A model generated the notes under the pieces. That model was given only the letters and a program-made list of their open reading frames with translations. It searched no databases and was not told where the DNA came from. A DNA stretch of 29,756 nt, from contig BFEA01000280.1 in NCBI GenBank assembly GCA_003427395.1, forward strand, positions 1,043,212 through 1,072,967. The letters are read 5' to 3'. This document shows positions 1-9,726 of the stretch, piece after piece (position 1 is the stretch's first letter; each line of letters starts with the position of its first letter). Source of the DNA: Chara braunii. Its lineage: Eukaryota; Streptophyta; Charophyceae; Charales; Characeae. The translations under genes were made by a program, and so were the position numbers.

Positions 1-360
1 GGAGGACCTCATCTCCAGCCCCATTTCAATGTCTTAAGCAAACTGCAAAGCGACCGGATCAGTCAGGAGGATCTCATCTGCAGCCTCATTTCAATGTCTT
101 AAGCAAACAGCAAAGCGACCGGATCAGTCTGAAGGACCTCATCTCCAGCCCCATTTCAGTGTCTTAAGCAAACAGCAAAGCGACCGGATCAGTCAGGAGG
201 ACCTCATCTCCAGCCTCATTTCAATGTCTTAGGAAAACAAGCAAAGCGACTGGATCAGTCAGGAGGACCTCATCGCCAGCCCCATTTCAATGTCTTAGGC
301 AAACAGCAATGCGGCAGGTCCTGACCCCGCCCCGTCTCAATGTCCTAGCAATCAGCAAAG
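1..360. repeat. 65-bp tandem repeat array in the E1 3' LTR
   Basis: Units of 65-66 bp begin GGAGGACCTCATCTCCAGCC and end near GACCGGATCAGTCA, at 1, 66, 131, 196 and 262, followed by a degenerate unit. The matching array in the other LTR is at 8574-9110. Unit-specific variants, such as the CAGTGTC form at 131 and 8836, occur in the same order in both LTRs, so the array existed before E1 inserted. Confidence 0.9.
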
Positions 361-708
361 TGGCAGGATCGGTCAAAAGACCTCATCTCCAGCCCCATTC
401 AGATCATCGCATGGAAACATCGTGGATTTCGTTCCAGGCAGATAAATTTAGACAAACATAGTAAATTCTCTTTGATTCAATTAAAGTCTTGAATTAAAGT
501 CAAGAAAATACGTAAAAAGTCAGACTCAGTCAAACTGAATGAAGGGTATATAATTAGGTGTATGCGGGATCTTAAGGGAGATTGCGTCGGCCTACCTCGA
601 AGTTCTCTGCCTCCACGGTTCCGCTTAAATAAAATTAACGAGCGCTCATGAACTTGACTGTTGCGACGGCCCCCCCCCATGTCTTGCAATCTTGTAGGGG
701 AGTCAGGC

Positions 709-785
709 CCGTAATAATAATAATAATAATAAATTAATAATAATAAAATAAAAGAATAAATATAATAAAAATAGAAATAAACATG
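709..785. repeat. AAT microsatellite in the E1 3' LTR
   Basis: Interrupted AAT/AAAT repeats. The same microsatellite sits at 9416-9487 in the other LTR with a slightly different length. Its antisense translation gives tyrosine-rich ORFs that are not coding. Confidence 0.9.
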
Positions 786-987
786 AGGGACATAAGAAAG
801 AGTGAGGGGACGAGGGGTCGCGCGTCCCGCTGGCCCGCGACGCCTCGCACACCCAGGCCCGGCATGGTTGAATCCTGTCGTTGGCACATCGCTCATGCCA
901 CTCACCCGGGCAAGGACTTAACTCTTACCTGCGAGCGCGCCATGCACCCCGGACGGGGCCACACCGGCGTGACTTGCAAAAAGCACG

Positions 988-1013
988 CCAAATACCCTTG
1001 TAAGGGTATTTGG
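988..1013. repeat. Perfect palindrome at the LTR 5' terminus (E1 3' LTR)
   Basis: Arms CCAAATACCCTT (988-999) and AAGGGTATTTGG (1002-1013) are perfectly complementary across a 2-nt centre and lie 7 bp inside the LTR end. The E1 5' LTR has the same structure at 9694-9719, and E2 has a diverged version at 23118-23145. Confidence 0.9.
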
Positions 1014-1020
1014 TACGACA

Positions 1021-1038
1021 GTCGTCCCGGACCCCATT
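1021..1038 (-). other. Polypurine tract (PPT) of E1
   Basis: Read on the minus strand this is AATGGGGTCCGGGACGAC, directly before the LTR start TGTCG. A near-identical AATGGGGTCCGGGA core precedes the E2 3' LTR (23152-23170). The position fits the plus-strand primer of reverse transcription, although the tract is not purely purine. Confidence 0.6.
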
Positions 1039-1058
1039 ATGCGACGTCCCCGTCGCAT
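1039..1058 (-). other. GNRA-loop hairpin beside the E1 PPT
   Basis: On the minus (element sense) strand, ATGCGACG-GGGA-CGTCGCAT forms an 8-bp perfect stem with a GGGA tetraloop, directly upstream of the PPT. E2 has the equivalent AACGATG-GGGA-CATCGTT at 23171-23188. The stems differ but stay paired, which argues for a selected RNA structure, possibly in priming or packaging. Confidence 0.75.
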
Positions 1059-1964
1059 TAGGCGTTCAAACCAAATATCGTTTAAAGATAGCCTCAAGGA
1101 AAAATATACAATAACTTTCTAACATAACTGATCTGTCTAAAAACGGTCGTTAAGTTATATCGAATTCAAGCCTCAATTCCTCGGGATAACTTGGCAAATG
1201 TCAACGCGACTCGGCAGTTGAAAATATTATTTAATTCCTGACCAAAATATGAATCTACAATAGCCGAATAATCGGCTAAGCACTGACACGCTTCAACCTC
1301 TAATTCAACAAAGTGGATGAAGTCACTTTCCACCGGCTATAATCACGGACAGGAAGTCATCCAATGTCAGACTTAAAATTACACCATTCTCGGTCCCTTT
1401 GAATGAAATTTTATCGCGCCGAGCACTCAAACCATCCTATGAGAAATCAAAACCCAACTCTATCATGGGTTTAGAAATCAAGATCTAAAAACTCACACGA
1501 TGATCATTCATACTCAACTCCTTTACACACCCTTCTTTAAATTCTTCCTCAAAAGAACACCCAATTATGGGGAAATCGGACATCTTATTCTTAAGGCCAA
1601 CCAACATGGTTCGCCTGATTGACCTTATTACCCAGACCACAAATGCACCCCATGGGTTGGGCCCCGTTAATCCCAACCTCACAGGTCATTTATTGTCGCA
1701 CACAAACCATTTATTTCAATCACTCGCAAAAACAGATGGGCAGGGGTATTCATTAAGCCTTTAAAACAAATAAATGAAATCCACAGCTTTTGCCCATAAA
1801 TCCTACTTTTAAAGTAGAGTCTTTCACTTTCGTAACATACTTTGTGAGTCTCATTCATAAGCTTTGCGTAATAAGTAATATTTCCTCCAAATAAAAACTC
1901 AACGTTTTTACTTCTCAAAACTCTACATTTGTTGACAACGTCACTTTCAACATAGACTACAGCC
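1059..1964. other. E1 internal region without gene
   Basis: About 0.9 kb of AT-rich internal DNA on the 3' side of gag. Short ORFs at 1485-1682, 1567-1764 and 1679-1966 overlap on both strands and show no recognisable domain. A pol region would be expected between gag and the PPT, but I see no RT, RNase H or integrase motif. Confidence 0.6.
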
Positions 1965-2545
1965 AAGTGGAGGGTCCCAGAATCAGGCGGGTTTCCCTGT
2001 CGCAGACGACACCCTCATTAGCTATTAGTCAAAACTTAGCCCTCATAATCATGGAAATCACTGTCGCAGACTAAACCGCTTGCAACCCATAATAAGTTAA
2101 GTGAAGGGTCCCAAAATCAGGCGGGTTTCCCTGCCACAGACGACGCCTTCACCGACTATTATGTGATTAAGTTAAGCGGGGATGCCGATTCCGACGGTTC
2201 TTTCTTTACCCTCTGCCGCACACAAAACCACTTATGACTCACAACCAAAGGTCGGTCTTGAGGGGTCCCAGAATCAGGCGGGTTTCCCTGCCGCAGACGA
2301 CGCCCCCACCGACAGTTGAGAACCATCAGAGTAGAGTTGCCGATTCTAGCGGAGGATAAAAAAAATTATTTCCTTACCCTCTACCGCACACAAAACCATC
2401 TGTGACTCACATCCAAAGGCCCGTCAAGAGGGGTGCAAGAATCAGGCGGGTTTCCCTGTTGCAGACGACGCCTCCACCGGCAGCTGAGAATCAACAGAAT
2501 GAAGATGTCGATTCTGACGGAGGATGAAAATCCTTAGTAAATCTC
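1965..2545. repeat. Four-unit internal tandem array of E1 (about 130-170 bp units)
   Basis: The core ATCAGGCGGGTTTCCCTG followed by GCAGACGAC occurs near 1981, 2116, 2272 and 2444. Units 2-4 also share a spacer with GCCGATTC...GACGG and a CTCTGCCGCACACAAAACCA-like block. Unit length drifts from about 133 to 170 bp. No ORF runs through it. It lies between gag and the PPT, where E2 has a different 40-bp array. Confidence 0.85.
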
Positions 2546-3409
2546 TTTTTCCAAAAATAACCACTTAGGCTGCCCTCGGGCATAACCTCTCTCTCATTTA
2601 TAACTCAATATAATTTTTTGGACTCTTTGAGTCTCACATAAATATCTCACTGACAATCAAACTTTCTTTATTTCATTGAACCCTCTGTGGTTCGGACACA
2701 CTTTATTCACGATTTACTATATTTTTCCTTCACACTTTTAACTCTTTGCTTTCTCGCATATCAATTAGAATAAAACATAGAAAAACCCACAAGGTCACAA
2801 GGGTGAGAATGATAATGACAACCAGGACGCGCACAAATCTGCAATGTGATGAGATCAAAACTCATTCCAAAATGATTCTTAGAGGAGATTCAGACTATCT
2901 CGAGTTTCAAATTTATCACAAATCTCAAATCATCACCATTCAAGCTCTTAATAAAAAAAAAAATGACCTTGTATAGTACACCCTATAGGTCATAATTGAC
3001 TGATATACACAAAATGATCCTAAGTGCTATCGTGAAGGTGATTGAGCGTTGAACGTACAGGCAACCTATTCCATAGTAGCTCTCCACTGCTATCCTATGA
3101 AAACTGAAACAAAGCTTAGAGAGTGGATAGTCAGATTTAGTACGTACGCACAATCACAAATGACCTACACTCGAAATCAGAATTTATATAAAAGGTGAAT
3201 CCCATATATCATTGGAAAGTTCATAGACTCAGCCTTAACGACAATGCAGAAAAAATAGTCGTCTATCAGTCTAACAACTGCCAGTGGGTCTTTCGTACTG
3301 TCACAACACTTCAAATGTCTATGTGTAAGTTGTCAGAAAGTACTGACGCGACTCTACCTCTTTCTTGTCATAGATGACGGTAACTACTGGGAGAAAAAAT
3401 AATCTTTGT
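2546..3409. other. E1 internal region without recognisable gene
   Basis: An AT-rich stretch 3' of gag in element sense. Two plus-strand ORFs (2746-2976, 3195-3377) and one minus-strand ORF (3579-3319) have no domain I recognise and run across or against the element. Protease would be expected here in an autonomous element, but no D-S/T-G motif in a convincing frame was seen. Confidence 0.5.
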
Positions 3410-4504
3410 CTAAGGCAACCGGTGTCCTTCTTTGACTCTATCTTTCGCTCTCTTGCATTTGCGAGGAGTATGATCGACTTTCCCGCAACAACCATATACA
3501 ATCTTCGACCACTGTTCTCGCCGCCTGCTATTCTTTCGCTCTGTCCAACTTGCAGTTGATGATGCCTCCTCGTCATCACACTCCTTTTTAGAATCAGGTG
3601 CGGCGGGAGAAAGGTCTATACCAGCTTCTGTGTGGCTCCCTTGCTTTTCTTTCCTCTTCCTGCTTGAGACGTCAATCGTCCTTTCACGGGTATGAGTCGT
3701 GGCATTCCTTGCTCTAGTCTGTACCTCCTTTCTCTCAACACATGGTTCCTCTTTCTTCTCTTCACCCCACTTATGATTCCGCTTGATCATCTTAGTGTCC
3801 TTCTGAAGTCCACTCTTCATACCCTCGGAGGTGCCAACTGCAAAAACACTTATCATTCTACCATGCTCATTCTTCTCACAATCTTGCTACTTCTTTTTTT
3901 TTCTTGCTTCACGCAGAGTATGACAAAGGTGCTGATCGAAATCTCCTTGTACAAAATTCTCTCGAATTTTGTCTCATATAAGCCTTCCTTCTGTCCCAAG
4001 AGTTAGATCTCGTTGCTCTGCATCTGTGAAATTTATAAGGAAGACAAAACACTTGTCATATTCAGACAGTGCCAAAACTTTGCGGGAAGCACGTTCATAC
4101 TCAGCCAGAAACTGCCCCACTAACACATAACTGAACCGATCTATCTTCTCAAGATCGTCCTTGGTCAGTTTTTCCTCACCCAGCCGATACGTTTCCCACA
4201 TGACATTATGAAACTTACTCCATGATGATCTCGCTCTCCTAATTAACCCACTGACTTCCTCCTTCAAGTCTATATGTATATACTTTATAACCTCTTCTAC
4301 CATCCGCTCCTCATTCCACTTGCAGTAGGATGCTATCTGCCCGAACTTATCAAGAAAGTCAGAAACATGATAGCCCTTGAAGAACTCGATCTCAACCTTG
4401 GGTAGGTTGTCTCGCTCCCAATCTCGTAGATCCAGCAAATAGGCAAGTTTCTCGACCCCAATCGTCCCTTGCGAACCTTCCATCTTGAGCTCCCTCGACC
4501 CCAT
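3410..4504 (-). pseudogene. gag: E1 gag pseudogene, two in-frame stops and a damaged zinc knuckle
   Basis: One frame spans 365 codons from ATG at 4504 and is interrupted by TGA (3976-3974) and TAG (3889-3887). The N-terminal 176 residues resemble a Ty3/Gypsy gag core and share the pattern FKGxxVxxFLxxFxxxAS with the E2 gag. A lysine/arginine-rich region follows. The C-terminal part carries a CX2CX4HX4C nucleocapsid knuckle at 3496-3455 whose first Cys is Tyr (codon TAT), with the other Cys-His-Cys ligands present. The product would normally form the capsid and bind element RNA. TAT, TGA and TAG can each arise by a single transition from common codons. No pol follows. Confidence 0.75.
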
Positions 4505-6217
4505 CCCCTGTTGAGCAAATAACGCGTGGTCTTAGGGCCGAGACTCGAAAGAGGTTACGCAACTAAGTCAGATATAGAATATATTCCACTAAAAATTATA
4601 TCGGCAGTCATCATGTGAGCGTGCATGAGAACCTATTCAGAACAACGGCTATACCAAAGAGAGTCTTTTAAATAAATACCCACCTAAAATAAGATACAAA
4701 TATTCACTTGATGAAACCTTCACATCATAACTCAGACATTAACCAATTATCACTTTTATTATCAAGGAAGGATACAACATATATATGTTACATAGGTGGA
4801 TACTCCAAACATGAATCCAAAATGCAGCACAACCCAAGATAGATAGCATATACTCACAATAATTATTCAGAACATGATAAACACATATTGTTTGCTAGGG
4901 TTGTAGCTGAAGAGCACAACAGACCTTAGAAACATCAACATGAAATTAACTCAACTGTTAGTCATGCAACAAAATAACTCTCAACCATAGTGCAAAAATT
5001 ATATAAAGCACACATAGGATTAACAATGAGTAAATAACATGATACAACTGCTACTCCTTCACTTTAAGTGAAGCATATAAAGCATAGAGGCGGTATAATC
5101 CTCATGAGATAACATCTTGACTCCAGAGCCCCGCTCTAAAGACCAAGCCTCACCGCAACCCTCTCTGATTCCAACGCTTGCACCTTACTAAACCTATCAA
5201 GGTTAGCAAGACAACCCTACTCATACCTATTAAGACAACAAGTGACGATCTCGCACCTCTCTAAATATGGTGGCCCTACCTAGTGAGAGTCTGGCATAGG
5301 TCATCATTTTAGACCCACCCTGGCTAAGCAGTAGTTGTCATACTTTGCCATCAAGGTTTAAGTAAGGGAACAAACTCTTTCCTCCTCTTTTACATGATAA
5401 TGTAGTTACTTTCCTATTCAAAGGAACGATAACAGCACCCCACAATGGACCAGGAACACAGTTCCAGCGTGGGTCTCACTATCATTCTTAAGACTCATAA
5501 CTGCTTCCTTAAGCATCAACGAGGGAGTAGCAATTCAAGAGTGTGCTTCCACTGAGGACAAATTATACACACTGACTAACTTCCTTTAGGAAGAATCACC
5601 TTCCACAAAAACAAGCCACCCCATTCACCTCTTGTTCCATATCAGACGTGGGTTCCATGCAAAGTGTATGTCCTCTTGGAAGGCAATCCATACATACTCC
5701 ATCAATCAAACATCCAACATAATATGATAAAAGACACACACATAGAGAAAACCAAAATAAAACTGCCGCATAAAACGATATATATATACTACATATATTT
5801 AACATAGACCTCTCTTCGGATTAGCCAGACCTCTAGCCAAGTAACTAGATACTTCGCAAGCTTGTTGGCAGTTACAACTGTGCAATCCATAAATGACTCA
5901 GCCTATCTTCCATTAACACTACTGAATAGTCTAGGCACAATACTCATTACAGTACCTATCGTTCCCTAGCTCAGTCTTAGCTCAAGGAAGGACCTTTACT
6001 ATTAAGCCCCTCGCTTCGCGTTCATCAGTCACTCCCTTATCTATATCACTCGCGCACTGGAAACCTCCTCTAGTAAAGTTTTACTGACTAGGCGAAAAGG
6101 ACTCAGTTTAACTTAATTACTTCTTATATAAGTGTAATGAAAGCTTATCATTTTGCCTAAATTTTCATTTACCAAACCCGAGTGTCGTTCCACCAGGGAC
6201 AACGGTAGACAACCGTC
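4505..6217 (-). other. E1 leader between PBS and gag, including module D
   Basis: About 1.7 kb of AT-rich DNA lies between the PBS and the gag ATG. No ORF with a recognisable domain is present; the small ORF at 5805-5596 is hydrophobic and of doubtful meaning. The part at 5091-5500 is homologous, on the same strand, to 23875-24290 of E2 (listed separately). Otherwise I see nothing beyond ordinary AT-rich retroelement leader. Confidence 0.55.
5091..5500. repeat. Module D (E1 copy), shared with the E2 internal region
   Basis: It matches 23875-24290 in the same orientation. Well-conserved blocks include GATAACATCT, AGCCTCACC and ATGGACCA...GGTCTCACTA, and the last block is about three-quarters identical over some 47 bp. 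In E1 the module lies 5' of gag, between PBS and gag. In E2 it lies 3' of gag. No conserved ORF was seen, so it may be a noncoding cis element or part of an older insertion. Confidence 0.6.
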
Positions 6218-6236
6218 ATCCCCGGCAACGGTGCCA
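6218..6236 (-). other. Primer binding site of E1 (tRNA-Asp type)
   Basis: The minus-strand TGGCACCGTTGCCGGGGAT lies 2 bp inside the LTR end. It complements the 3' end of plant tRNA-Asp (canonical PBS TGGCGCCGTTGCCGGGGA) with one mismatch. This primes minus-strand cDNA in reverse transcription and fixes the element's orientation. The single difference is a CpG transition. Confidence 0.9.
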
Positions 6237-6238
6237 CC

Positions 6239-6825
6239 TGTCGAGCACACGGTCCCCATAGTGAGAGGGGACCTTCTCGGCCGCGTCACGCAGGATTCAG
6301 CAGGACTTTAGTCGTGGAGAGTTGCCGCTTCGGCCGAGTGCGCCAGCCATACTTCTCGCGAACCCCTACGACAGGATAGGGCCACGTGAGGTACAACTTA
6401 CCTCCACCTGCGGGAGCTGTCACCATCCCTTAGGTGGGCGTATCCCCTCCGAGCTACCATACTCGCGGTTCCACACCTTTATCGGACCCGTACGCAAGCC
6501 AACGCATTAGGGGGCTGAAGTCCCAGCGACTCGTCGTCGGTCGACTAGGACGCATCCTTTTTACCACGCGTTACACCACGCTAGAACAAAAGTCAGATTA
6601 ATCGCGCAAAACAAAAACACTCCTAGTCCCTTTGGTATCCAACTCATAACCTTCTGATACAGAAATCGGTTAGGTATCATGCGCTTGTCTTAAAATAAAA
6701 CCACGCGGATGCAAGGCTTTCTCATATCAACTAAGCCAGACAAGCATTCGCTAGCAGTCACAATGATGGCGTACTATGTAGTACCCATATTCGTGTGATC
6801 CTCGATGGTCTTGAGGGTTGCATTC
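6239..6825 (-). repeat. Conserved LTR 3' module (E1 copy)
   Basis: This 0.59-kb part is shared, in inverted orientation, with 9727-10352 (E3). Its core, including CCTACGACAGGA, GGGCGTATCCC and CTAGTCCCTTTGGT-like blocks, is shared with E2 at 18190-18560 and 25890-26260. Its conservation while the rest of the LTRs diverge fits a transcribed R/U5-type region, but that is inference. Confidence 0.75.
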
Positions 6826-7749
6826 GACACTCAAGCGTCGGCTGACACGCGCCTTGAGGGGTTAATCTCTCGACATTAGACAACCGCCAAGGTGGTTGAG
6901 AACCCCACCCTCTTCTGCACCCTGCGGAGAATGGGTGGTACACAGGTTCCGGCCTGTGGTGGCAGTCATCCCTTATGGCCATGAAAACAAGCTCCATCAT
7001 CCAGAGCCTGGAGAGAAGTTAAGGGGTTTGACTTTGACGGCTATCACGGACATCAACGTCCAACTATAAAAATTAACAAGCAAAATCACTTAGTAAATAA
7101 ACAGACATCCCAACACCCATACTAATTCAACATTCGAGATAAATAAAAGAGGGGAAAATAAACCCATCAGATATGCAGATCCTGCGACACATGGTTGTCA
7201 TTCTCACTGCCTCCAAAGTAAGACTCTATACCAAGCTCCAAAATACTAACCTGCATAAAACATAAACACATGCGAAAGCCACATTGCCATGCACCAATGT
7301 GGTCAACTTTACTGTTCCCTGTAACTCACTCCACGCCTCACACACTCAAGCCCCAACCATCGTCAAATTTTCCATAAAAACCCATCAATTCTTTATAATG
7401 ACCATTAAAAGAAGTCTGCTTAAAACCTTTAAAGAAACATATCAAATCTCAGGGCTAAGGCATCAAGATGAGGTACAGGTGTAAGCAAAGTTGTGTCGTG
7501 AGCCGACGAGTCGAAGATCCACCATCCGACCTGTTATCAAAGATAACGAAAGACGACCCTCGTATGATCGAGTTGAACTAGTTAGATCTTGAATAAAAAA
7601 CGGTCAAGAAGGACCTGTTACACAACACAAACCAAATCCCAAATACTTGAACTTTAAGTGTACGGAGAATAAATCCCCATATCACATCTTACTCAAAATT
7701 TCGTAAGACCAGATCCTAAACCTATCTCTCCAATGAACCTCAAAGAATA

Positions 7750-8115
7750 AGGGAAATTTTGGCAGCATCTCCCCTATACAGGGTGAATTACAAAGAATTC
7801 TCTTACCAGAATATAATCTATCTCTTCAAAACTAGGAAAATTTCGGCAGCGTTTCCCGTAGGAAAAATGTCTTTTCAGAATTTGTACGAGACTAAATATA
7901 AAAATTCAGAAATAACTAAGACTTTACAAAGTCAAATTTTGTCCAACTCCCTAATTTAGTAAAAAATTGGGCAGCACTTCCCCTAGAAAAGTAGGCTTCC
8001 CTGATTTTAACTAAGCTAGATACAAACTAAGACAAAAGTTGAACTTTGAAAGTCAAAATTCGACCAACTCCTTGGTTTTGTAGAAATTTCGGCAGCGCTT
8101 CCCGTAAGAAAAGTA
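7750..8115. repeat. Repeated TTTCGGCAGCG...CCC motif in the E1 LTR
   Basis: A block of the form AAATTTCGGCAGCGCTTCCC followed by an AGGAAAAGTAG-like tail recurs near 7755, 7836, 7965 and 8085, in an imperfect array of 80-130-bp units. The ATTTCGGCAGC core also occurs in the E2 LTR hairpin at 20788 and 28493. Confidence 0.7.
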
Positions 8116-8573
8116 GTTATCCAAAAGTTATACAGAGCCAAGTAAGAAATAAATCTCAGGAAATGCGAGAACTTGATCTAAGTAAAATAAACTTAACTCG
8201 GAAAATGCAGGAACTGAACTAACTCCTATAGCTCCAGCACGAAGCGAGCACTAACAGATTAACCTATTAAACAACAGAAATAGATAGAACTTGAACAAAA
8301 GACAAGACTTTGCTAACAAGCATGTCATATCAACAACTCTTTCAACCAGTTCAAAACAAGGGTTCGTTTATCCAAAGTGTTCATTTTTCTCTTGTCATGA
8401 TCACATAAATATTAGTCCTGTATCTTACTTGGTTGATTAATTTTCCAAGTTGTTCTCAATCAAACCCCATGCAATCCTCAACACACTACCCTAGACTATC
8501 CTCATAAGAAGAAGAGTCAGACCATTGTCAAGAAGCAAATCTAACTGGCTTAGCAAAGCGACCGTATCAGTCA

Positions 8574-9110
8574 GGGGGACCTAATCTCCAGCCTCATTTC
8601 AATGTCGTAGGCAAATAAGCAAAGCGACCAAATCAGTTAGGAGGACCTCATCTCCAGCCTCATTTCAATGTCTTAGGCAAACGAGCAAAACGACCGGATC
8701 ATTCAAGAGGACCTTATCTCCAGCCCCATTTCAATGTCTTAAGCAAACAGCAAAGCGACCGGATCAGTCAGGAGGACCTCATCTCAAGCCCCATTTCAAT
8801 GTCTTAAGCAAACAACAAAGCGACCGGATCAGTCTGAAAGACCTCATCTCCAGACCCATTTCAGTGTCGTAAGCAAACAACAAAGCGACAGGATCAGTCA
8901 GGAGGACCTCATCTCCAGCCCCATTTCAATGTCTTAGGCAAACAAGCAAAGCGACCGGATCAGTCGGGAGGACCTCATCGCCAGCCCCGTTTCAATGTCT
9001 TAGGCAAACGGCAAAGCGGCAGGTCCTGACCCCGCCCTGTCTCAATGTCCAAGCAATCAGCAAAGCGGCAGGATCGGTCAGAAGACCTCATCTCCAGCCC
9101 CATTCGGATC
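8574..9110. repeat. 65-bp tandem repeat array in the E1 5' LTR
   Basis: Units begin near 8574, 8640, 8706, 8771, 8836, 8901 and 8967, followed by a degenerate unit. They are the same family as 1-360. The last unit passes into a GC-richer variant (CCTGACCCCGCCC), as in the other LTR. Confidence 0.9.
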
Positions 9111-9415
9111 AGCTCATGGAAACATCGTGGATTTCATTCCAAGCAGATAAATTTAGACAAACAGAGTAAATTCTCTTTGATTCAATTAAAGTCATGAATT
9201 AAAGTCAAGAAAATATGTAAAAAGTCAGACTCAGTTTAACTGAATGAAGGGTGGTATAATTAGGTATATGCGGGATCTTAAGGGAGATCGCGTCGAGCTA
9301 CTTCGAAGTTCTCTGCCTCCAGGGTCCCGCCAAAATAAAATTAACGCGTGCTCAAGAACTTGACTGTCGTGACGGCCACCCCCATGTTTTGCAATCTTGT
9401 AGGGGAGCCAGACCC

Positions 9416-9487
9416 GTAATAATAATAATAATAATAAACTAATAATAATAAAATAGAAAAAATAAATGTAATAAAAATAGAAATAAA
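9416..9487. repeat. AAT microsatellite in the E1 5' LTR
   Basis: Same position and composition as 709-785 in the other LTR, with small length differences. Confidence 0.85.
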
Positions 9488-9693
9488 CGTGAGGGACATA
9501 AGAAAGAGTAAAGGGATGAGGGACCGCGCGTCCCGCTGGTCTGCGACGTCGCGCACACCCAGGCCCGGCGTGGTTGCATCCTGTCGTTGGCACATCGCTC
9601 GTGCCACTCACCCGGGCAAGGACTCAACTCTCACCCGCGAGCGCGCCATGCACCCCGGACGGGGCCGCACCTGCGTGGCTTGCAAAAAGCACG

Positions 9694-9719
9694 CCAAATA
9701 CCCTTGTAAGGGTATTTGG
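9694..9719. repeat. Perfect palindrome at the LTR 5' terminus (E1 5' LTR)
   Basis: Arms CCAAATACCCTT (9694-9705) and AAGGGTATTTGG (9708-9719), identical to 988-1013 and 7 bp from the LTR end. Confidence 0.9.
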
Positions 9720-9726
9720 TACGACA

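Larger units (their letters stand above)
1..1020 (-). mobile_element. E1 3' LTR, partial (cut by window start)
   Basis: This is the terminal 1.02 kb of the 3' LTR of a minus-strand Ty3/Gypsy-type element. It aligns collinearly with 8706-9726, with a constant offset of about 8706 and roughly 90% identity by eye. The shared parts are a 65-bp tandem array, a central unique stretch, an AAT microsatellite and a terminal palindrome. On the minus strand the LTR starts TGTCGTACC at 1020, and a polypurine-like tract lies just outside it, as expected for a 3' LTR. The other LTR end lies before the window. ORFs here translate simple repeats and are not genes. Confidence 0.8.
6239..9726 (-). mobile_element. 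E1 5' LTR (3.49 kb)
   Basis: The LTR is bounded by TGTCGAG at 6239 and ACGACA at 9726, so on the minus strand it reads TGTCG...CGACA with 5-bp terminal inverted repeats. The PBS adjoins its 3' end. The 8706-9726 part matches the other LTR at 1-1020. It contains a conserved 3' module (6239-6825) shared with E3 and E2, a motif-repeat region (7750-8115), a 65-bp array (8574-9110), a microsatellite and a terminal palindrome. No gene is seen; ORFs at 6758-7000, 7284-7484, 7759-7959 and 9231-9743 are chance or repeat translations. LTRs of this size suggest a large-LTR, non-autonomous element. Confidence 0.85.

Noticed and set aside
477-905. 142-residue minus-strand ORF with tyrosine run (and 9231-9611)
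   Set aside because: The tyrosine run comes from the AAT microsatellite, and the two LTR copies differ in frame; no domain.
5596-5805. Hydrophobic minus-strand ORF as a membrane protein
   Set aside because: Short, in a retroelement leader, with no homologue in E2 and no recognisable family.
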